DNA of 64,000 nt, from assembly GCF_900109515.1 (NCBI RefSeq), contig NZ_FOBD01000008.1:62001-126000 (forward strand), read 5' to 3'. Origin of the DNA: Paenibacillus sp. OK003. GTDB taxonomy: Bacteria; Bacillota; Bacilli; Paenibacillales; Paenibacillaceae. The position numbers were made by a program, and so were the translations under genes. Positions 18,345-27,922 of this stretch are shown here, piece after piece; the stretch's first letter is position 1, and each line of letters starts with the position of its first letter. The notes below the pieces were generated by a model, which worked only from the letters and a program-made list of their open reading frames with translations, had not been told where the DNA came from and did no database searches.

Positions 18345-19709
18345 TTAATCATTCACTTGATTATACGCACCGGCAAAATAACTGCTGATCAGCTTCAGGA
18401 ATATGTTCGGGAATGCCATCTTGTCCATATCTTCCGGACCAATCCAGCGATAAGTCAGGCCATCGCCTTTACCTATCAGTGTCAGCGTGCTCAGCGCCTG
18501 GTCACTAACGTCAGATGGTGCGAGCAGCTCTCCATCGTTAAGCGATGTTGAGATGTTCTGTGCATGAGGAGTGCCCAGCTCCGATGAATGCGATGTGGCT
18601 GACTCAGGTGACACAGCTGATGATGCGGCTGTGCCCTCCCTTGTTGCCGCCTGTGCATCGTAGGCGGCTCTGGCTTCCGCAGCGATCAGCGGAAGCTCGT
18701 TACTCTGGTCCTGCTCGGTACACTTGTACACCTGCAGGCTCCAGACAATGTGGCTGAACACATGCTCCGCATGGGTAGCCAGCCCTTCCGGGCGGGCAGC
18801 GAAGCCTTCCGCCCACAGACTGCCGGCCAGCAAAGCCATGGCCGGCTCATCTGCCAGCGGCCCCGCCGCCTTGCCGGCTGCGGCGGGCGCCGCCAGCACA
18901 TGCGGCAGCTCCCACATACGGGCCAATAGGCCCGTCGCTGGGCGCTGGCGCACAAGCACACGGCCGCGATGAGCACCGCGGCCCTCCACAATGGCGACCA
19001 GCCGCTGCTCAGGGCGCGGCGGCTTCGCCTTGGTCTTGACCGGCAGCGTAAGCTCTCGTCCGGCGATGCGGCCGGAACATCGCTCCATGACCGGGCAAGT
19101 TAGGCAGTGCGGCGCTTTGGGCGTGCACACCAGCGCGCCAAGCTCCATCAGCGCCTGATTGAAATCACGCGCACGCCCTTCCGGAATGAGCTCTCCTGCG
19201 AGCTCTTCCATCAACACCCGGGTGCTGCCCTTCATAATGTCCTCATCAATGAGGAAGTATCGGGACAGGACCCGCATCACATTGCCATCCACCGCTGGCT
19301 GCGGCTGGTTGAAGGCAATGCTGAGAATGGCCCCGGCTGTATACGGGCCCACCCCTTTTAACGCAAAGACTGCCTGCTTGTCCTGCGGCATCTCCCCACC
19401 GTGCAGCTCCATGACTTGTCTGGCTGCTGCCTGAAGATTGCGGGCACGCGAATAATATCCGAGTCCCTCCCAATTTTTCAAGACCTCTTCTTCCGGTGCT
19501 TCAGCCAGAGCCTGTACAGTCGGAAAATTCCCAATAAAACGGTTGAAATACGGGATCACCGTATCCACCCGAGTCTGTTGCAGCATAATTTCCGATACCC
19601 ACGTGAAATAAGGATTGTTGTGGCGACGCCACGGCAAATCCCGTCTGTTGACCATATACCAATCCAGCAAATTCACGCTGAAATGTAGTTTCTGTTCCAA
19701 TAAACCCAT
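18345..19709 (-). CDS. mutY: A/G-specific adenine DNA glycosylase (MutY)
   Basis: It removes adenine mispaired with 8-oxoguanine. The start is the ATG at 19709 (454 aa) behind AGGAGAGG; the frame also opens upstream at 19760 but without a ribosome site. The catalytic domain shows the HhH motif LKGVGPYTAGAIL with the downstream Asp in VDGNVMRVLSR. The cluster is CTPKAPHCLTCPVMERC (C-X6-C-X2-C-X5-C). The C-terminal NUDIX-like 8-oxoG recognition domain is present. It is interrupted by a roughly 70-residue low-complexity stretch (rich in A, S, T, E) not usual in MutY (about 350-390 aa). The middle of the gene is noticeably GC-rich (about 18700-19150). acpS lies upstream. Confidence 0.93.
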   Translation of the reverse strand: MGLLEQKLHFSVNLLDWYMVNRRDLPWRRHNNPYFTWVSEIMLQQTRVDTVIPYFNRFIGNFPTVQALAEAPEEEVLKNWEGLGYYSRARNLQAAARQVMELHGGEMPQDKQAVFALKGVGPYTAGAILSIAFNQPQPAVDGNVMRVLSRYFLIDEDIMKGSTRVLMEELAGELIPEGRARDFNQALMELGALVCTPKAPHCLTCPVMERCSGRIAGRELTLPVKTKAKPPRPEQRLVAIVEGRGAHRGRVLVRQRPATGLLARMWELPHVLAAPAAAGKAAGPLADEPAMALLAGSLWAEGFAARPEGLATHAEHVFSHIVWSLQVYKCTEQDQSNELPLIAAEARAAYDAQAATREGTAASSAVSPESATSHSSELGTPHAQNISTSLNDGELLAPSDVSDQALSTLTLIGKGDGLTYRWIGPEDMDKMAFPNIFLKLISSYFAGAYNQVND

Positions 19710-19764
19710 ATTCCCGTCCTCTCCTGTTACCATGCTTACATTCTTCACACGTTCTCCCACATTG

Positions 19765-20184
19765 TTACTGTTCAGATTCAGGCAATGTCTTCCCCATCTG
19801 CTCTACAATAGCAAAGGCCGCAGCCAGCTCCGTCTGGTGCGTAATACTCAAATGAATATCATACTGCTTGCCGTATGGCAATTGCAGTCGTTCCCATGCT
19901 TCATCAGACAGTGTGGCAACGGGACGTCCTTTCGCATCAGGCAGCACTTCAATGTCGGTAAAACTCATCATGCTCCCAATGCCGCTGCCAAATGCCTTGG
20001 ATACCGCTTCCTTTGCTGCGAATCGGCCGGATACAAACTCTACCATCCGTTTTCCCCGATGATCCGCAATCTCCCGCTCTGCATGCGTCAAAATCCGCTT
20101 CATAAACGCTTCGGCATGTTGACCTGACAACAGCCTGCGCATACGCCCAATCTCCAGTATGTCGTTTCCAATGCCATATATCAT
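19765..20184 (-). CDS. acpS: Holo-[acyl-carrier-protein] synthase (AcpS)
   Basis: It attaches 4'-phosphopantetheine from CoA to acyl carrier protein. The magnesium and CoA motifs are GNDILEIGRM near the N terminus and FAAKEAVSKAFGSG in the middle. The length (139 aa) is slightly above the usual 120-125 because of a C-terminal extension (VEQMGKTLPESEQ). ATG 20184 is preferred to an in-frame TTG one codon upstream. It is about 55 nt upstream of mutY on the same strand. Confidence 0.95.
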   Translation of the reverse strand: MIYGIGNDILEIGRMRRLLSGQHAEAFMKRILTHAEREIADHRGKRMVEFVSGRFAAKEAVSKAFGSGIGSMMSFTDIEVLPDAKGRPVATLSDEAWERLQLPYGKQYDIHLSITHQTELAAAFAIVEQMGKTLPESEQ

Positions 20185-20369
20185 CAACGCTTCACCCGCT
20201 TAACCTTTTATGCTGTTAACGATCTCCATTCGGTCATCTGATCCGTATCTTATCCGAACACGTATTCTATTGTAGCAGGAGGCGCGCACGGATGCGAGTA
20301 CCTTCGTCCACATTACCATTTATGTTAAAATATGAATCAGGAATAGATGAAACTTTAGGAGGAATAGAT

Positions 20370-21185
20370 ATGTCTACAGCATTTGAACTGCCTGCTGGCG
20401 GAGATGCCGTCATTCGCGGAAATATATTCACCGCACGGCGACCCGCCCAAGGAATCATTATCCTGGCTCACGGTTACAAAGGCTTCAAAGACTGGGGCAT
20501 GTTCCCCTACGCTGCATCGCAGCTAAGCGAGAACTATCACGTCCTGACCTTCAATTTCTCTCACAACGGAGTTGGAGAAGATCTGGAGCAATTTTCTGAA
20601 CTTGAAAAGTTTGCAGTCAATACGTACAGCCGGGAGCTTGCCGACTTGGCAACACTGCTTGATTATGTGTCCACACAGCGTGAACTTAACGAACTGCCGG
20701 TATTTCTACTTGGACATAGCCGAGGTGCAGGCGTAAGCCTCGTGTACGCGCTGGATCACCCCGAACAGATTGCAGGCGTACTCTCCTGGAACGGTGTAAC
20801 GAACCTGGATCTCTTTACCCCGGAGCAAAAAGAAGAAATGCGCACACAGGGCCGCAGCCATGTCACGAACGGGCGAACCGGTCAGCAGATGCCTCTGGAC
20901 ATGTCCATTCTGGAAGACCTGGACAAGCATAAGGAGCGTTACGCCATCATTGATCGCTTGGCTTCTTCCCCTCTGCGTGTGGCACTTATTCAAGGAACAG
21001 AGGATGGCACACGGCTGCGTGACGGCTCGGCCGCACTGGTCCAAGCTCGCCCGGATATCCCGTGGCACCAGATCCCCGGGGGAAATCATACTTTTAACAC
21101 TGTGCATCCATTCAAAGAATCGACACCGCAGCTTGAGCAGGCGATCGCCGAAACACTTCGCCAGATTGAAATATGGACTATCTAG
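20370..21185 (+). CDS. Alpha/beta hydrolase
   Basis: A cytoplasmic serine hydrolase of unknown substrate, 271 residues from the ATG at 20370. TTAGGAGGAATAGAT precedes that start; an upstream in-frame start lacks one. The oxyanion loop is AHGYKGFKDWG and the nucleophile elbow is GHSRGAG. The acid (EDGTRLRDGS region) and His (PGGNHTFNTVHPF) follow in the expected order. There is no signal peptide. A convergent terminator separates it from nadE. Confidence 0.85.
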   Translation: MSTAFELPAGGDAVIRGNIFTARRPAQGIIILAHGYKGFKDWGMFPYAASQLSENYHVLTFNFSHNGVGEDLEQFSELEKFAVNTYSRELADLATLLDYVSTQRELNELPVFLLGHSRGAGVSLVYALDHPEQIAGVLSWNGVTNLDLFTPEQKEEMRTQGRSHVTNGRTGQQMPLDMSILEDLDKHKERYAIIDRLASSPLRVALIQGTEDGTRLRDGSAALVQARPDIPWHQIPGGNHTFNTVHPFKESTPQLEQAIAETLRQIEIWTI

Positions 21186-21196
21186 TCCTGCATAAC

Positions 21197-21231
21197 AAAA
21201 AGAGTCGCTGCCTTATGCAGTGACTCTTTGC
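21197..21231. terminator. Bidirectional terminator between hydrolase and nadE
   Basis: AAAGAGTCGCTGC/GCAGTGACTCTTT arms (one G-U or A-C mismatch) surround a 5-nt loop. There is an A-run on the left and a T-run on the right, and both flanking genes point into it. Confidence 0.85.
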
Positions 21232-21279
21232 TGTTCAGATGCTTGCATTGCCCATATCATAGCATGCTTGCAAACCATA

Positions 21280-22089
21280 TTAGATGCCAGGAATGGCATT
21301 GCGTTTGTGATGGGTACGCGTGTAGAATGCTTCCAGACGTTCCTGTGCAGCTGGATCAATCTGTTTGCCTTCCAGATAGTCACTGTTCGCTTCATACGAA
21401 ATGCCCAGTTCATCTTCATCGGTCTGGCCTTCCCAGAGTCCTGCTGATGGGGCCTTGTCCAAAATGGCCTGTGGCACGTTCAAATACGCAGCCAGCTGAC
21501 GCACTTGACGTTTGTTCAGGCTGCTCAGTGGTGTAATATCCACGGCGCCGTCACCCCATTTGGTGTAAAAGCCCGTGATGGCTTCAGAGGCATGGTCAGT
21601 TCCGACAACCAGCAGGTTTTCCTCAAAGGACAGAGCATATTGCATCACCATACGGGTTCTCGCTTTCACGTTCCCTTTGCCTTGGTGAGTCATATGACGC
21701 GGGCTGCCCATGGATTTGAATCCTTGCTCCACTTCCAGTGCGATCTCGTTAACTGCATCTTCGATGTTGGTTTCTACTACATGCTTCAGGTCATAGGCTT
21801 TTGCCACAGCATAGCTGTGGTCAATGTCCGATTGTTCACCGTAAGGTTGGAATACACCCAGCGTTTTGTATTCCTTATTCTCTTCTGCTGTAAGCTCATC
21901 CGTTGCTTTTTTGCAAAGCGCCGTAGCTACAGCACTGTCAATCCCGCCACTGATTGCAATTAGCAATCCTTTGGAATTGGCATTTTTCACATAGGTTTTG
22001 AGAAAGTCAACGCGCTTGCGCACTTCCTCTTCTTCATTAATACTTGGTTTAACCTTCAATTCAGCGATGATCTGTTGTTGCAAACTCAT
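21280..22089 (-). CDS. nadE: NH3-dependent NAD+ synthetase (NadE)
   Basis: It amidates deamido-NAD to NAD with ammonia and ATP. The ATP pyrophosphatase P-loop ISGGIDSAVA is near residue 45. Conserved segments GNVKARTRMVMQY and VGTDHASEAITGFYTKWGDG and the late KAPSAGLWEGQTDEDELG are all present. The size (269-272 aa) is that of the ammonia-dependent class; there is no glutaminase domain. ATG 22089 is chosen over an in-frame GTG three codons upstream; neither has a strong ribosome site. Confidence 0.96.
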   Translation of the reverse strand: MSLQQQIIAELKVKPSINEEEEVRKRVDFLKTYVKNANSKGLLIAISGGIDSAVATALCKKATDELTAEENKEYKTLGVFQPYGEQSDIDHSYAVAKAYDLKHVVETNIEDAVNEIALEVEQGFKSMGSPRHMTHQGKGNVKARTRMVMQYALSFEENLLVVGTDHASEAITGFYTKWGDGAVDITPLSSLNKRQVRQLAAYLNVPQAILDKAPSAGLWEGQTDEDELGISYEANSDYLEGKQIDPAAQERLEAFYTRTHHKRNAIPGI

Positions 22090-22164
22090 CGTACACACAC
22101 CCCGTTTCTAAATTAATGAAATTTGATGTCCACTTTGAAAGGTCCGAATGGTTCAATAACCAAA

Positions 22165-22203
22165 ATGAAACGCCCCGGCATCGGTCATCCGAAGGGCGGG
22201 GCG
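22165..22203 (-). terminator. Terminator after the bacilliredoxin gene
   Basis: A CGCCCCG/CGGGGCG stem contains an inner TCGG/CCGA helix and is followed on the minus strand by TTTCATTTT. Confidence 0.7.
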
Positions 22204-22216
22204 CACTTTGAGCTAA

Positions 22217-22651
22217 TTAACGGCAGAAACGGTCAAACGCACTTGTGAGCTCAGCCGCAATTTCCTCCGCAGAACGGTCTTCCACTTGATGACGCTCAAT
22301 AAAGTGAACGAGTTCTCCGTCTTTCATCAGAGCGATGGAAGGTGAGGATGGAGGATACGGTGCAAAGTATTCACGAGCTTTCGCTGTAGCTTCTTTGTCC
22401 TGACCGGCAAATACCGTGTACAGGTGGTCTGGTGTAATATCATGCTGGAGTGCTTGGGATACACCTGGGCGGCATTGACCTGCGGCACATCCGCAAACCG
22501 AGTTAATGACAACCAGAGCGGTACCTTTGGCATCCGGCAAACTTGCTTCAACTTCTTCTGGAGTACGCAGCTCCTGAATTCCCAAACGAGTCAGATCATC
22601 CCGCATCGGTTGAACCATATCTTTCATGTATTGATCAAATGACATAGACAT
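22217..22651 (-). CDS. Bacilliredoxin (BrxA/BrxB family, YphP/YqiW)
   Basis: A 144-residue thioredoxin-fold protein that removes bacillithiol from S-bacillithiolated proteins. The family signature CGC is seen in NSVCGCAAGQCRPG, with an extra Cys just after. The cis-Pro region PPSSPSIALM and the C-terminal ERHQVEDRSAEEIA match the family. ATG 22651 follows AAGGAGTG. Which of the two paralogues (A or B) this is cannot be decided, so no symbol is given. Confidence 0.92.
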   Translation of the reverse strand: MSMSFDQYMKDMVQPMRDDLTRLGIQELRTPEEVEASLPDAKGTALVVINSVCGCAAGQCRPGVSQALQHDITPDHLYTVFAGQDKEATAKAREYFAPYPPSSPSIALMKDGELVHFIERHQVEDRSAEEIAAELTSAFDRFCR

Positions 22652-22819
22652 TCGGTTTCACTCCTTAAACATGTAAGTTCTATTATTTCAAAAATTAAAT
22701 GCTTTTGTGCTATTCCTATTATACATCCCTAATCAATGAAAGCAAGGTTCAAACACCGCCTGCGGAAAGGCTTCTCCTTCAATATTATGTCTCATTCCTT
22801 GGCAAAACATGCTTGAAGT

Positions 22820-24514
22820 TCAGCGTTGAAATGCAACTTTGAACGTTGTACCCTGGCCTTCCTCCGATTCGATGGTGATGGTTCCGTTATGTCGTTCGAC
22901 AATGCTCAGACACATGGATAATCCCAATCCGGTTCCTTTGGCCTTAGTCGTAAAAAAAGGTTCGAACAGCTTCTCCTGCTTCACTCTAGGAATGCCTGGG
23001 CCTGTATCTCGCACACACAGCTCTACAGTGTCATCCACCAACCGGGTCTCAAGTGTAAGTACCCCTTTTTCATTCATGGCTTCCATCCCGTTACGAGCCA
23101 GATTAAGCACCACTTGTTTGATTTCCTTTGAATTCAGATGCAGCTTCGGCACATTGTGATCCAGCATAAATTCAATACTCTGACCTCGCAAATTCGCATC
23201 CGCCCATAACAAAGGACTTAGTTCATGGATGATATCATGCAGCTGGGATTCTTCTTTCTCAGCAATTCGATTCTGAGCCAATGACAGAAAATCATTAATA
23301 ATGCTATTCGCCCGGTCAAGCTCCTCCAGAACGATCCGGTAATAGTGATCCAGGGACTCCGGACTCTTTTCCTGCATTAATTGAAGAAACCCACGCACAA
23401 CCGCCATCGGATTCCGTACTTCATGGGTAATACTTGCAGCCATCTGGCCGACAAGACTGAGGCGATCCACATTATCCAGCTCGCTTCGCAGCATTTCTAG
23501 TTCAGTGATATCCTGAATGATCAACATGGCTCCGATAGCCTCTCTTGGCAGTTCTGCTGAGTACGCGTAGATGGGAACGGTCCGGGATTGGAATACGTTT
23601 GAACCGTAACGCACCGTCAGTCCACTCACTTCTCCATGAACAATGGCTTTACGTATACTGCTCTCCATCTTGTCTGCCTGGGCTTGTTCAACAAACTGAC
23701 TTGCAGGTTGCCCAATCAAATCCGGTGTGGTTGTACAAGGCAGTTGATCCCGCGCCGTTTGCTCCATCGTATCATTGACGAACTGCACAGTCCCTTCCTT
23801 ATCTACGGTTGCGATGGATAAAGGAACGGCATTCAGAATTTGGTTAAGCTTTTCCGTTTCGGCTATGTATCTATGATGAACTTCGGACAAATGTTGCTCA
23901 AGCCCCCGGTGATGCTGCATCTGTTCAATCCAGAGCATACTAAGACTTCCGGCAAGGACTGCACCGATCGTATATCCAAAAGCTATCAATCCCCACTGTA
24001 CTATTGAGAAGGTTGGTTGGCTTTCCATGGATGGAATATACAGTATACTGGCAACAACCAGCTCTGCCGTTATTAAGGCGATAACTGTTCCTATTTTGCG
24101 TGAACGTGTATAATGCTTGAATCGTTTGGCTGACAACCATACAATAGGATAGAGAAGGATGCCTGTTTGAAGTAGAAATCCGTACAGATTATAGGGATGC
24201 GCAAACAGAAAATAGAAGACTATCTGGAGAAGAGACAGCGTTAGACCAATGCGAGGCCTGCAATACAATATGACTAGCGTCAGGGGCACAATGCCCAAGG
24301 AGATGGGAACTGACACCGGACTCCCATAGTGGGCAAAAAGCAGACATAGCAACATGCTCACCACACTGGTTGCGGCAAAACTGGTCTGTACCATCCTATG
24401 ATATCCTGCCTTGGCGACCGCTTGCTTGGACAGCCCCAAGTGCAATAATGGAATCAGGAATACCGCAGCTCCTGCAAGCAGTATTTGTAAAAGAATGTCC
24501 TTCAACGCAACCAC
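22820..24514 (-). CDS. Membrane-bound PAS sensor histidine kinase
   Basis: The N-terminal 200 residues hold five to six hydrophobic helices (5TM-type sensor region). A PAS domain follows (about 235-350, with ATVDKEGTVQFVNDTM). The dimerisation/phosphoacceptor helix has the H-box SITHEVRNPMAVVRGFLQLM. The ATPase domain shows N (LNLARNGMEAM), DTGPGIP and GTGLGLSM boxes. The probable start is GTG 24514 behind GAGGAGGGAG. The layout and the RNPM/GFLQLM motif are those of sporulation-type kinases (KinB/KinC-like). No response regulator is adjacent, which is usual for phosphorelay kinases. The link to sporulation is inference. Confidence 0.87.
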   Translation of the reverse strand: MVALKDILLQILLAGAAVFLIPLLHLGLSKQAVAKAGYHRMVQTSFAATSVVSMLLCLLFAHYGSPVSVPISLGIVPLTLVILYCRPRIGLTLSLLQIVFYFLFAHPYNLYGFLLQTGILLYPIVWLSAKRFKHYTRSRKIGTVIALITAELVVASILYIPSMESQPTFSIVQWGLIAFGYTIGAVLAGSLSMLWIEQMQHHRGLEQHLSEVHHRYIAETEKLNQILNAVPLSIATVDKEGTVQFVNDTMEQTARDQLPCTTTPDLIGQPASQFVEQAQADKMESSIRKAIVHGEVSGLTVRYGSNVFQSRTVPIYAYSAELPREAIGAMLIIQDITELEMLRSELDNVDRLSLVGQMAASITHEVRNPMAVVRGFLQLMQEKSPESLDHYYRIVLEELDRANSIINDFLSLAQNRIAEKEESQLHDIIHELSPLLWADANLRGQSIEFMLDHNVPKLHLNSKEIKQVVLNLARNGMEAMNEKGVLTLETRLVDDTVELCVRDTGPGIPRVKQEKLFEPFFTTKAKGTGLGLSMCLSIVERHNGTITIESEEGQGTTFKVAFQR

Positions 24515-24710
24515 AATGCCATCTCCCTCCTCTGCCTGCACATTCCCTCATGTATTTCTGATTAAAACATAGGCGACAGTATATTACAATATATCCCTTA
24601 AGACTGCATAAAAGAACTGCTAATACATTTGTATTGTTTCATAATCAGGCAAGAGTAGACAGCTTTTTCGGAAAACAGACAAAATCAATGAAAAAAGAGG
24701 GTAAAAACGC

Positions 24711-25976
24711 ATGTATGATGTCATTGTAATTGGTGGTGGATCTGCGGGCCTCATGGCCTGTGTTGCTGCTGCCGAGCATGGAGCCTCGGTGCTTCTGCTG
24801 GATAAAGGAGATCAACTCGGCCGCAAACTCGGGATCTCTGGCGGCGGTCGCTGCAATGTGACCAATGCCAAAGAAACGGATGAACTGATCCGGCATATTC
24901 CGGGCAATGGACGCTTTTTATATAGTTCATTTCAGAATCTGGACAATCAGGGAATTATGCGTTTTTTTGAAAATCTCGGTATTGCCCTGAAAGAGGAGGA
25001 TAACGGGAGAATGTTCCCGGTAACCGATAAAGCCAAAACGGTCGTTGATGCGTTGGTAGGCAAAATCGTTTCCCTTGGGGTAGAGATTCGCACCAAACAG
25101 CCGGTTAAGGAATTAATTCAGAACGGTCAACACGTGCAGGGCGTGAAGCTGGCTTCTGGCACAACGGTACTTGCACGCTCTGTTATTATCGCTACCGGAG
25201 GCAAATCAGTCCCCCAAACCGGATCAACCGGGGATGGCTATCCTTGGGCTGAAGCGGCTGGACATACGATTACAGAGCTGTATCCGACGGAAGTGCCGAT
25301 TGTGTCTGGTGAGAGCTGGATTCAATCCAAAGAACTACAGGGCTTGTCCCTGCGCGATGTTGGATTATCTGTTCTAGATGCCAAAGGAAAATCGGTCATC
25401 TCTCATCGCGGAGATATGATCTTCACCCATTTCGGCGTATCAGGACCGATCGCGCTTCGTTGCAGCCAGTTCATTCGCAAGGTGCAAATGAAATCGGGGA
25501 ACCCCCAGGTCACGATGAGTATTGATCTGTTCCCGGATTTGTCCCCCGGTGCTCTGGAAGCTCAGGTTCAGCAGGTGCTGGAGCAGGAATCCCGCAAGGC
25601 CGTCAAAAATATTCTCAAAACATGGGTTCCTGAGCGCATGATTCCATTGATGATGAAGCGTGCAGAGATCAGCGAAGACCTCACGTTCCACCATTTCCCC
25701 AAAGGCATGTTAAATACATTAGTGGGGTTAATGAAGGATTTTACCTTCCGCGTTGACGGAACTCGTTCTCTCAAAGAAGCCTTTGTTACTGGCGGGGGAA
25801 TCCACTTAAAGGAGATTTACCCAAAAACTATGGAATCCAAGCTGCTGCCGGGACTATTCTTTTGCGGAGAAGTTTTGGATATTCATGGCTATACGGGTGG
25901 CTATAATATTACAGCTGCCTTCTCTACGGGGTACACGGCTGGTATGCATGCTGCAGAGTATAAAAACGCTCGCTAA
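24711..25976 (+). CDS. FAD-dependent oxidoreductase, HI0933/BaiN family
   Basis: A 421-residue flavoprotein of unknown physiological substrate. It begins with a Rossmann FAD-binding motif (VIVIGGGSAGLMA) and the HI0933 family hallmark GRKLGISGGGRCNVTN. ATGGKSVPQTGSTGDGY is in the middle and FCGEVLDIHGYTGGYN near the end. ATG 24711 follows GAGGG. It is divergent from the histidine kinase. A bidirectional terminator lies at 26044-26090. Confidence 0.9.
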   Translation: MYDVIVIGGGSAGLMACVAAAEHGASVLLLDKGDQLGRKLGISGGGRCNVTNAKETDELIRHIPGNGRFLYSSFQNLDNQGIMRFFENLGIALKEEDNGRMFPVTDKAKTVVDALVGKIVSLGVEIRTKQPVKELIQNGQHVQGVKLASGTTVLARSVIIATGGKSVPQTGSTGDGYPWAEAAGHTITELYPTEVPIVSGESWIQSKELQGLSLRDVGLSVLDAKGKSVISHRGDMIFTHFGVSGPIALRCSQFIRKVQMKSGNPQVTMSIDLFPDLSPGALEAQVQQVLEQESRKAVKNILKTWVPERMIPLMMKRAEISEDLTFHHFPKGMLNTLVGLMKDFTFRVDGTRSLKEAFVTGGGIHLKEIYPKTMESKLLPGLFFCGEVLDIHGYTGGYNITAAFSTGYTAGMHAAEYKNAR

Positions 25977-26043
25977 TGACCTGAACATATGATGTTCATG
26001 GACAGATTCACGTTCCACATCACGCAAGGTTATTAAGACCATG

Positions 26044-26090
26044 AAAAAACCTCGACATCCCGCTCTCTGTGGGGTATCGAGGTTTTTTGT
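26044..26090. terminator. Bidirectional terminator
   Basis: AAAAAACCTCGA and TCGAGGTTTTTT arms with a loop containing CCC/GGGG pairing end both the flavoprotein gene and the 26155 gene. Confidence 0.85.
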
Positions 26091-26154
26091 GATGTATGCC
26101 ATTTCAGAATCACTGCTACCTACATGGCAAGCAGCATCGTTGACCATGTTATAT

Positions 26155-26538
26155 TTACGCCTTCACACTGCCCGAGAAACCATCGACCGAGTCATCGAAT
26201 GTCGGATCTTCATCCCGGTTAGACATCTCCTGTTCGGGATTGCTCCCTTGGCCACCGCTCGCATAACCTGCATTCCAATCCTCATTCACAAGATGAGCCG
26301 GAATGGATATATTCTGAAACTGATCCAATCCATCCGTTTCGGAAAGAAACACCGCACTTCCACCGTGTGACTGTACGATCTCCACAGCAGACTGCGTATC
26401 CTGGCGATCTGTAGGAACGTATAACTCAAGCGGGCCTGACTGGTATGGCTTATACCCCAGTTCCTCCAGTGTGGCCTGCGCCGCCAGCAGCGCTGCATTG
26501 TCTGCGAAATGCACTTGAAGTTCACTATCATCCATCAT
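26155..26538 (-). CDS. Hypothetical acidic protein
   Basis: I do not recognise this 128-residue protein. Its start is the ATG at 26538 (a tandem ATG ATG) behind AAGGAGG; a longer frame exists but without a ribosome site. The first 75 residues read like a compact alpha/beta domain (ELQVHFADNAALLAAQATLE, then ELYVPTDRQ and a strand near GSAVFLSETDG). The rest is acidic and Gly/Ser-rich, probably disordered (NPEQEMSNRDEDPTFDDSVD). It follows ecsAB on the same strand after a 115-nt gap. Confidence 0.7.
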   Translation of the reverse strand: MMDDSELQVHFADNAALLAAQATLEELGYKPYQSGPLELYVPTDRQDTQSAVEIVQSHGGSAVFLSETDGLDQFQNISIPAHLVNEDWNAGYASGGQGSNPEQEMSNRDEDPTFDDSVDGFSGSVKA

Positions 26539-26653
26539 GATTTTTTTCCTCCTTGCGAGAGCTGATCCCTTACTTTCAAAATGGTAAGATCCGTCTCCTA
26601 TAGCATGGTCAGTTAATTCATCTGATATGCTACTGTGCAAGGAAGAATATCAA

Positions 26654-27904
26654 CTAACCGGATCGAATGTAACGAATCCAGCCTGTTATAGACAGGACGA
26701 ACAGCCCGAATGCCACGACAGCGGCAGCCGTCACGATCCCTTCCAGCCAGCCTAGCCAGGCTGCTCCCAGTGAAAATCCTATTAAAATCCCCAGCGGAAC
26801 GAATAACATTCGTACCATGGTCAGACCTGCGCGATTTAACGCCTCCGAATCGTAGGATACGAGCTGAACATACTCCGAGGTTGCAAATACCTCCCAGGAG
26901 CGATAAAAGAGTACGCTCAACATGATAACTAATAAGCCACATACGATTACATTGACCGGAAAAGGTGGCAAAGCAACGGCAGCGATCGAAAGGCCGCCAA
27001 GCTGCAAGTACAATTTCATCGTCGAGGAGTTACGGAAAAATGCTTTGAATGCCGTCTCAGCTGTCCGATTAGAGATCGTTCGATGACGCAGCATTTTGCG
27101 CTGCTTGCGGAATATGATCGTGCGGGTGAGTGGCGCTTTCGGCTTGGTCACAGATCGACTCAGTAAAAGGGCGGTAAACTTTAGCCGTTCTCGTAAATCT
27201 TCACGCACATCACCCTCAAAGGTTCCCTTCATCTCTAGCCTCATTCGGCCAACCATAATTAGAAGAAGGATTGCAGCCACGATGCCTGCAAGCAGTGTCC
27301 AGATGTGTCCATGCAGCCACGATGTTACCCCAATCGTGATTATGCCCATCGCAACTGCCAAGGGAATCAAGCGAATCCAGCGTCTCCATCCGGTATAACG
27401 CACTTTCGTCATATGAAGTACAATGACCTGGAATGAAGCTACTGCGCCAAACCAAATCGCTATTAGCGCGATATGGATAAATGACATGTTATACACACGG
27501 GACCATAGTGGTGAGGTCAACGCCGTAATTGCAATCATTTTGCCCAGATGCTGCAAGCAAGCCCGGTAGATCCCCTGTCTCATCAAATTACGCATCCATA
27601 GCGACCGCGACTTCAGGAATAACACATCCGCTTCCTCTACAAATATAAGAATTCCACCTGTAAGCATAATGATGTCGATCAGCCCTGTCAGTGTAGGCAG
27701 CGTTAATCCGGTCGCCCAGGAGGGCAGTGGTTTGGACCATAAACTCACGTACCATCCGCTGAAATACAGCAGACCCGGAATAAGCAGGTATACCCATACC
27801 GTCCAGTCTACTACCAGTTTCAGGTTTTTTAACTGTTCATTGAAGTGCTCCTTGCGTCTGCGTCTAAATAAACCAAGTGGCGTGTATGCTCGAAAGGTCT
27901 CCAT
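26654..27904 (-). CDS. ecsB: ABC transporter permease EcsB
   Basis: The membrane part of the Ecs ABC transporter, which in Bacillus affects secretion, competence and regulated intramembrane proteolysis. The 416 residues hold about nine to ten hydrophobic helices with a basic cytoplasmic segment in the middle (TRTIIFRKQRKMLRHRTISN). That is the EcsB layout. The gene begins 18 nt after the ecsA stop. The EcsC partner found in some species is absent here. Confidence 0.88.
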   Translation of the reverse strand: METFRAYTPLGLFRRRRKEHFNEQLKNLKLVVDWTVWVYLLIPGLLYFSGWYVSLWSKPLPSWATGLTLPTLTGLIDIIMLTGGILIFVEEADVLFLKSRSLWMRNLMRQGIYRACLQHLGKMIAITALTSPLWSRVYNMSFIHIALIAIWFGAVASFQVIVLHMTKVRYTGWRRWIRLIPLAVAMGIITIGVTSWLHGHIWTLLAGIVAAILLLIMVGRMRLEMKGTFEGDVREDLRERLKFTALLLSRSVTKPKAPLTRTIIFRKQRKMLRHRTISNRTAETAFKAFFRNSSTMKLYLQLGGLSIAAVALPPFPVNVIVCGLLVIMLSVLFYRSWEVFATSEYVQLVSYDSEALNRAGLTMVRMLFVPLGILIGFSLGAAWLGWLEGIVTAAAVVAFGLFVLSITGWIRYIRSG

Positions 27905-27922
27905 CTTTCTCCCCCTTCCCGG

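Noticed and set aside
19710-19760. Upstream start for mutY
   Set aside because: The 17 extra codons have no ribosome site, while AGGAGAGG lies just before ATG 19709.
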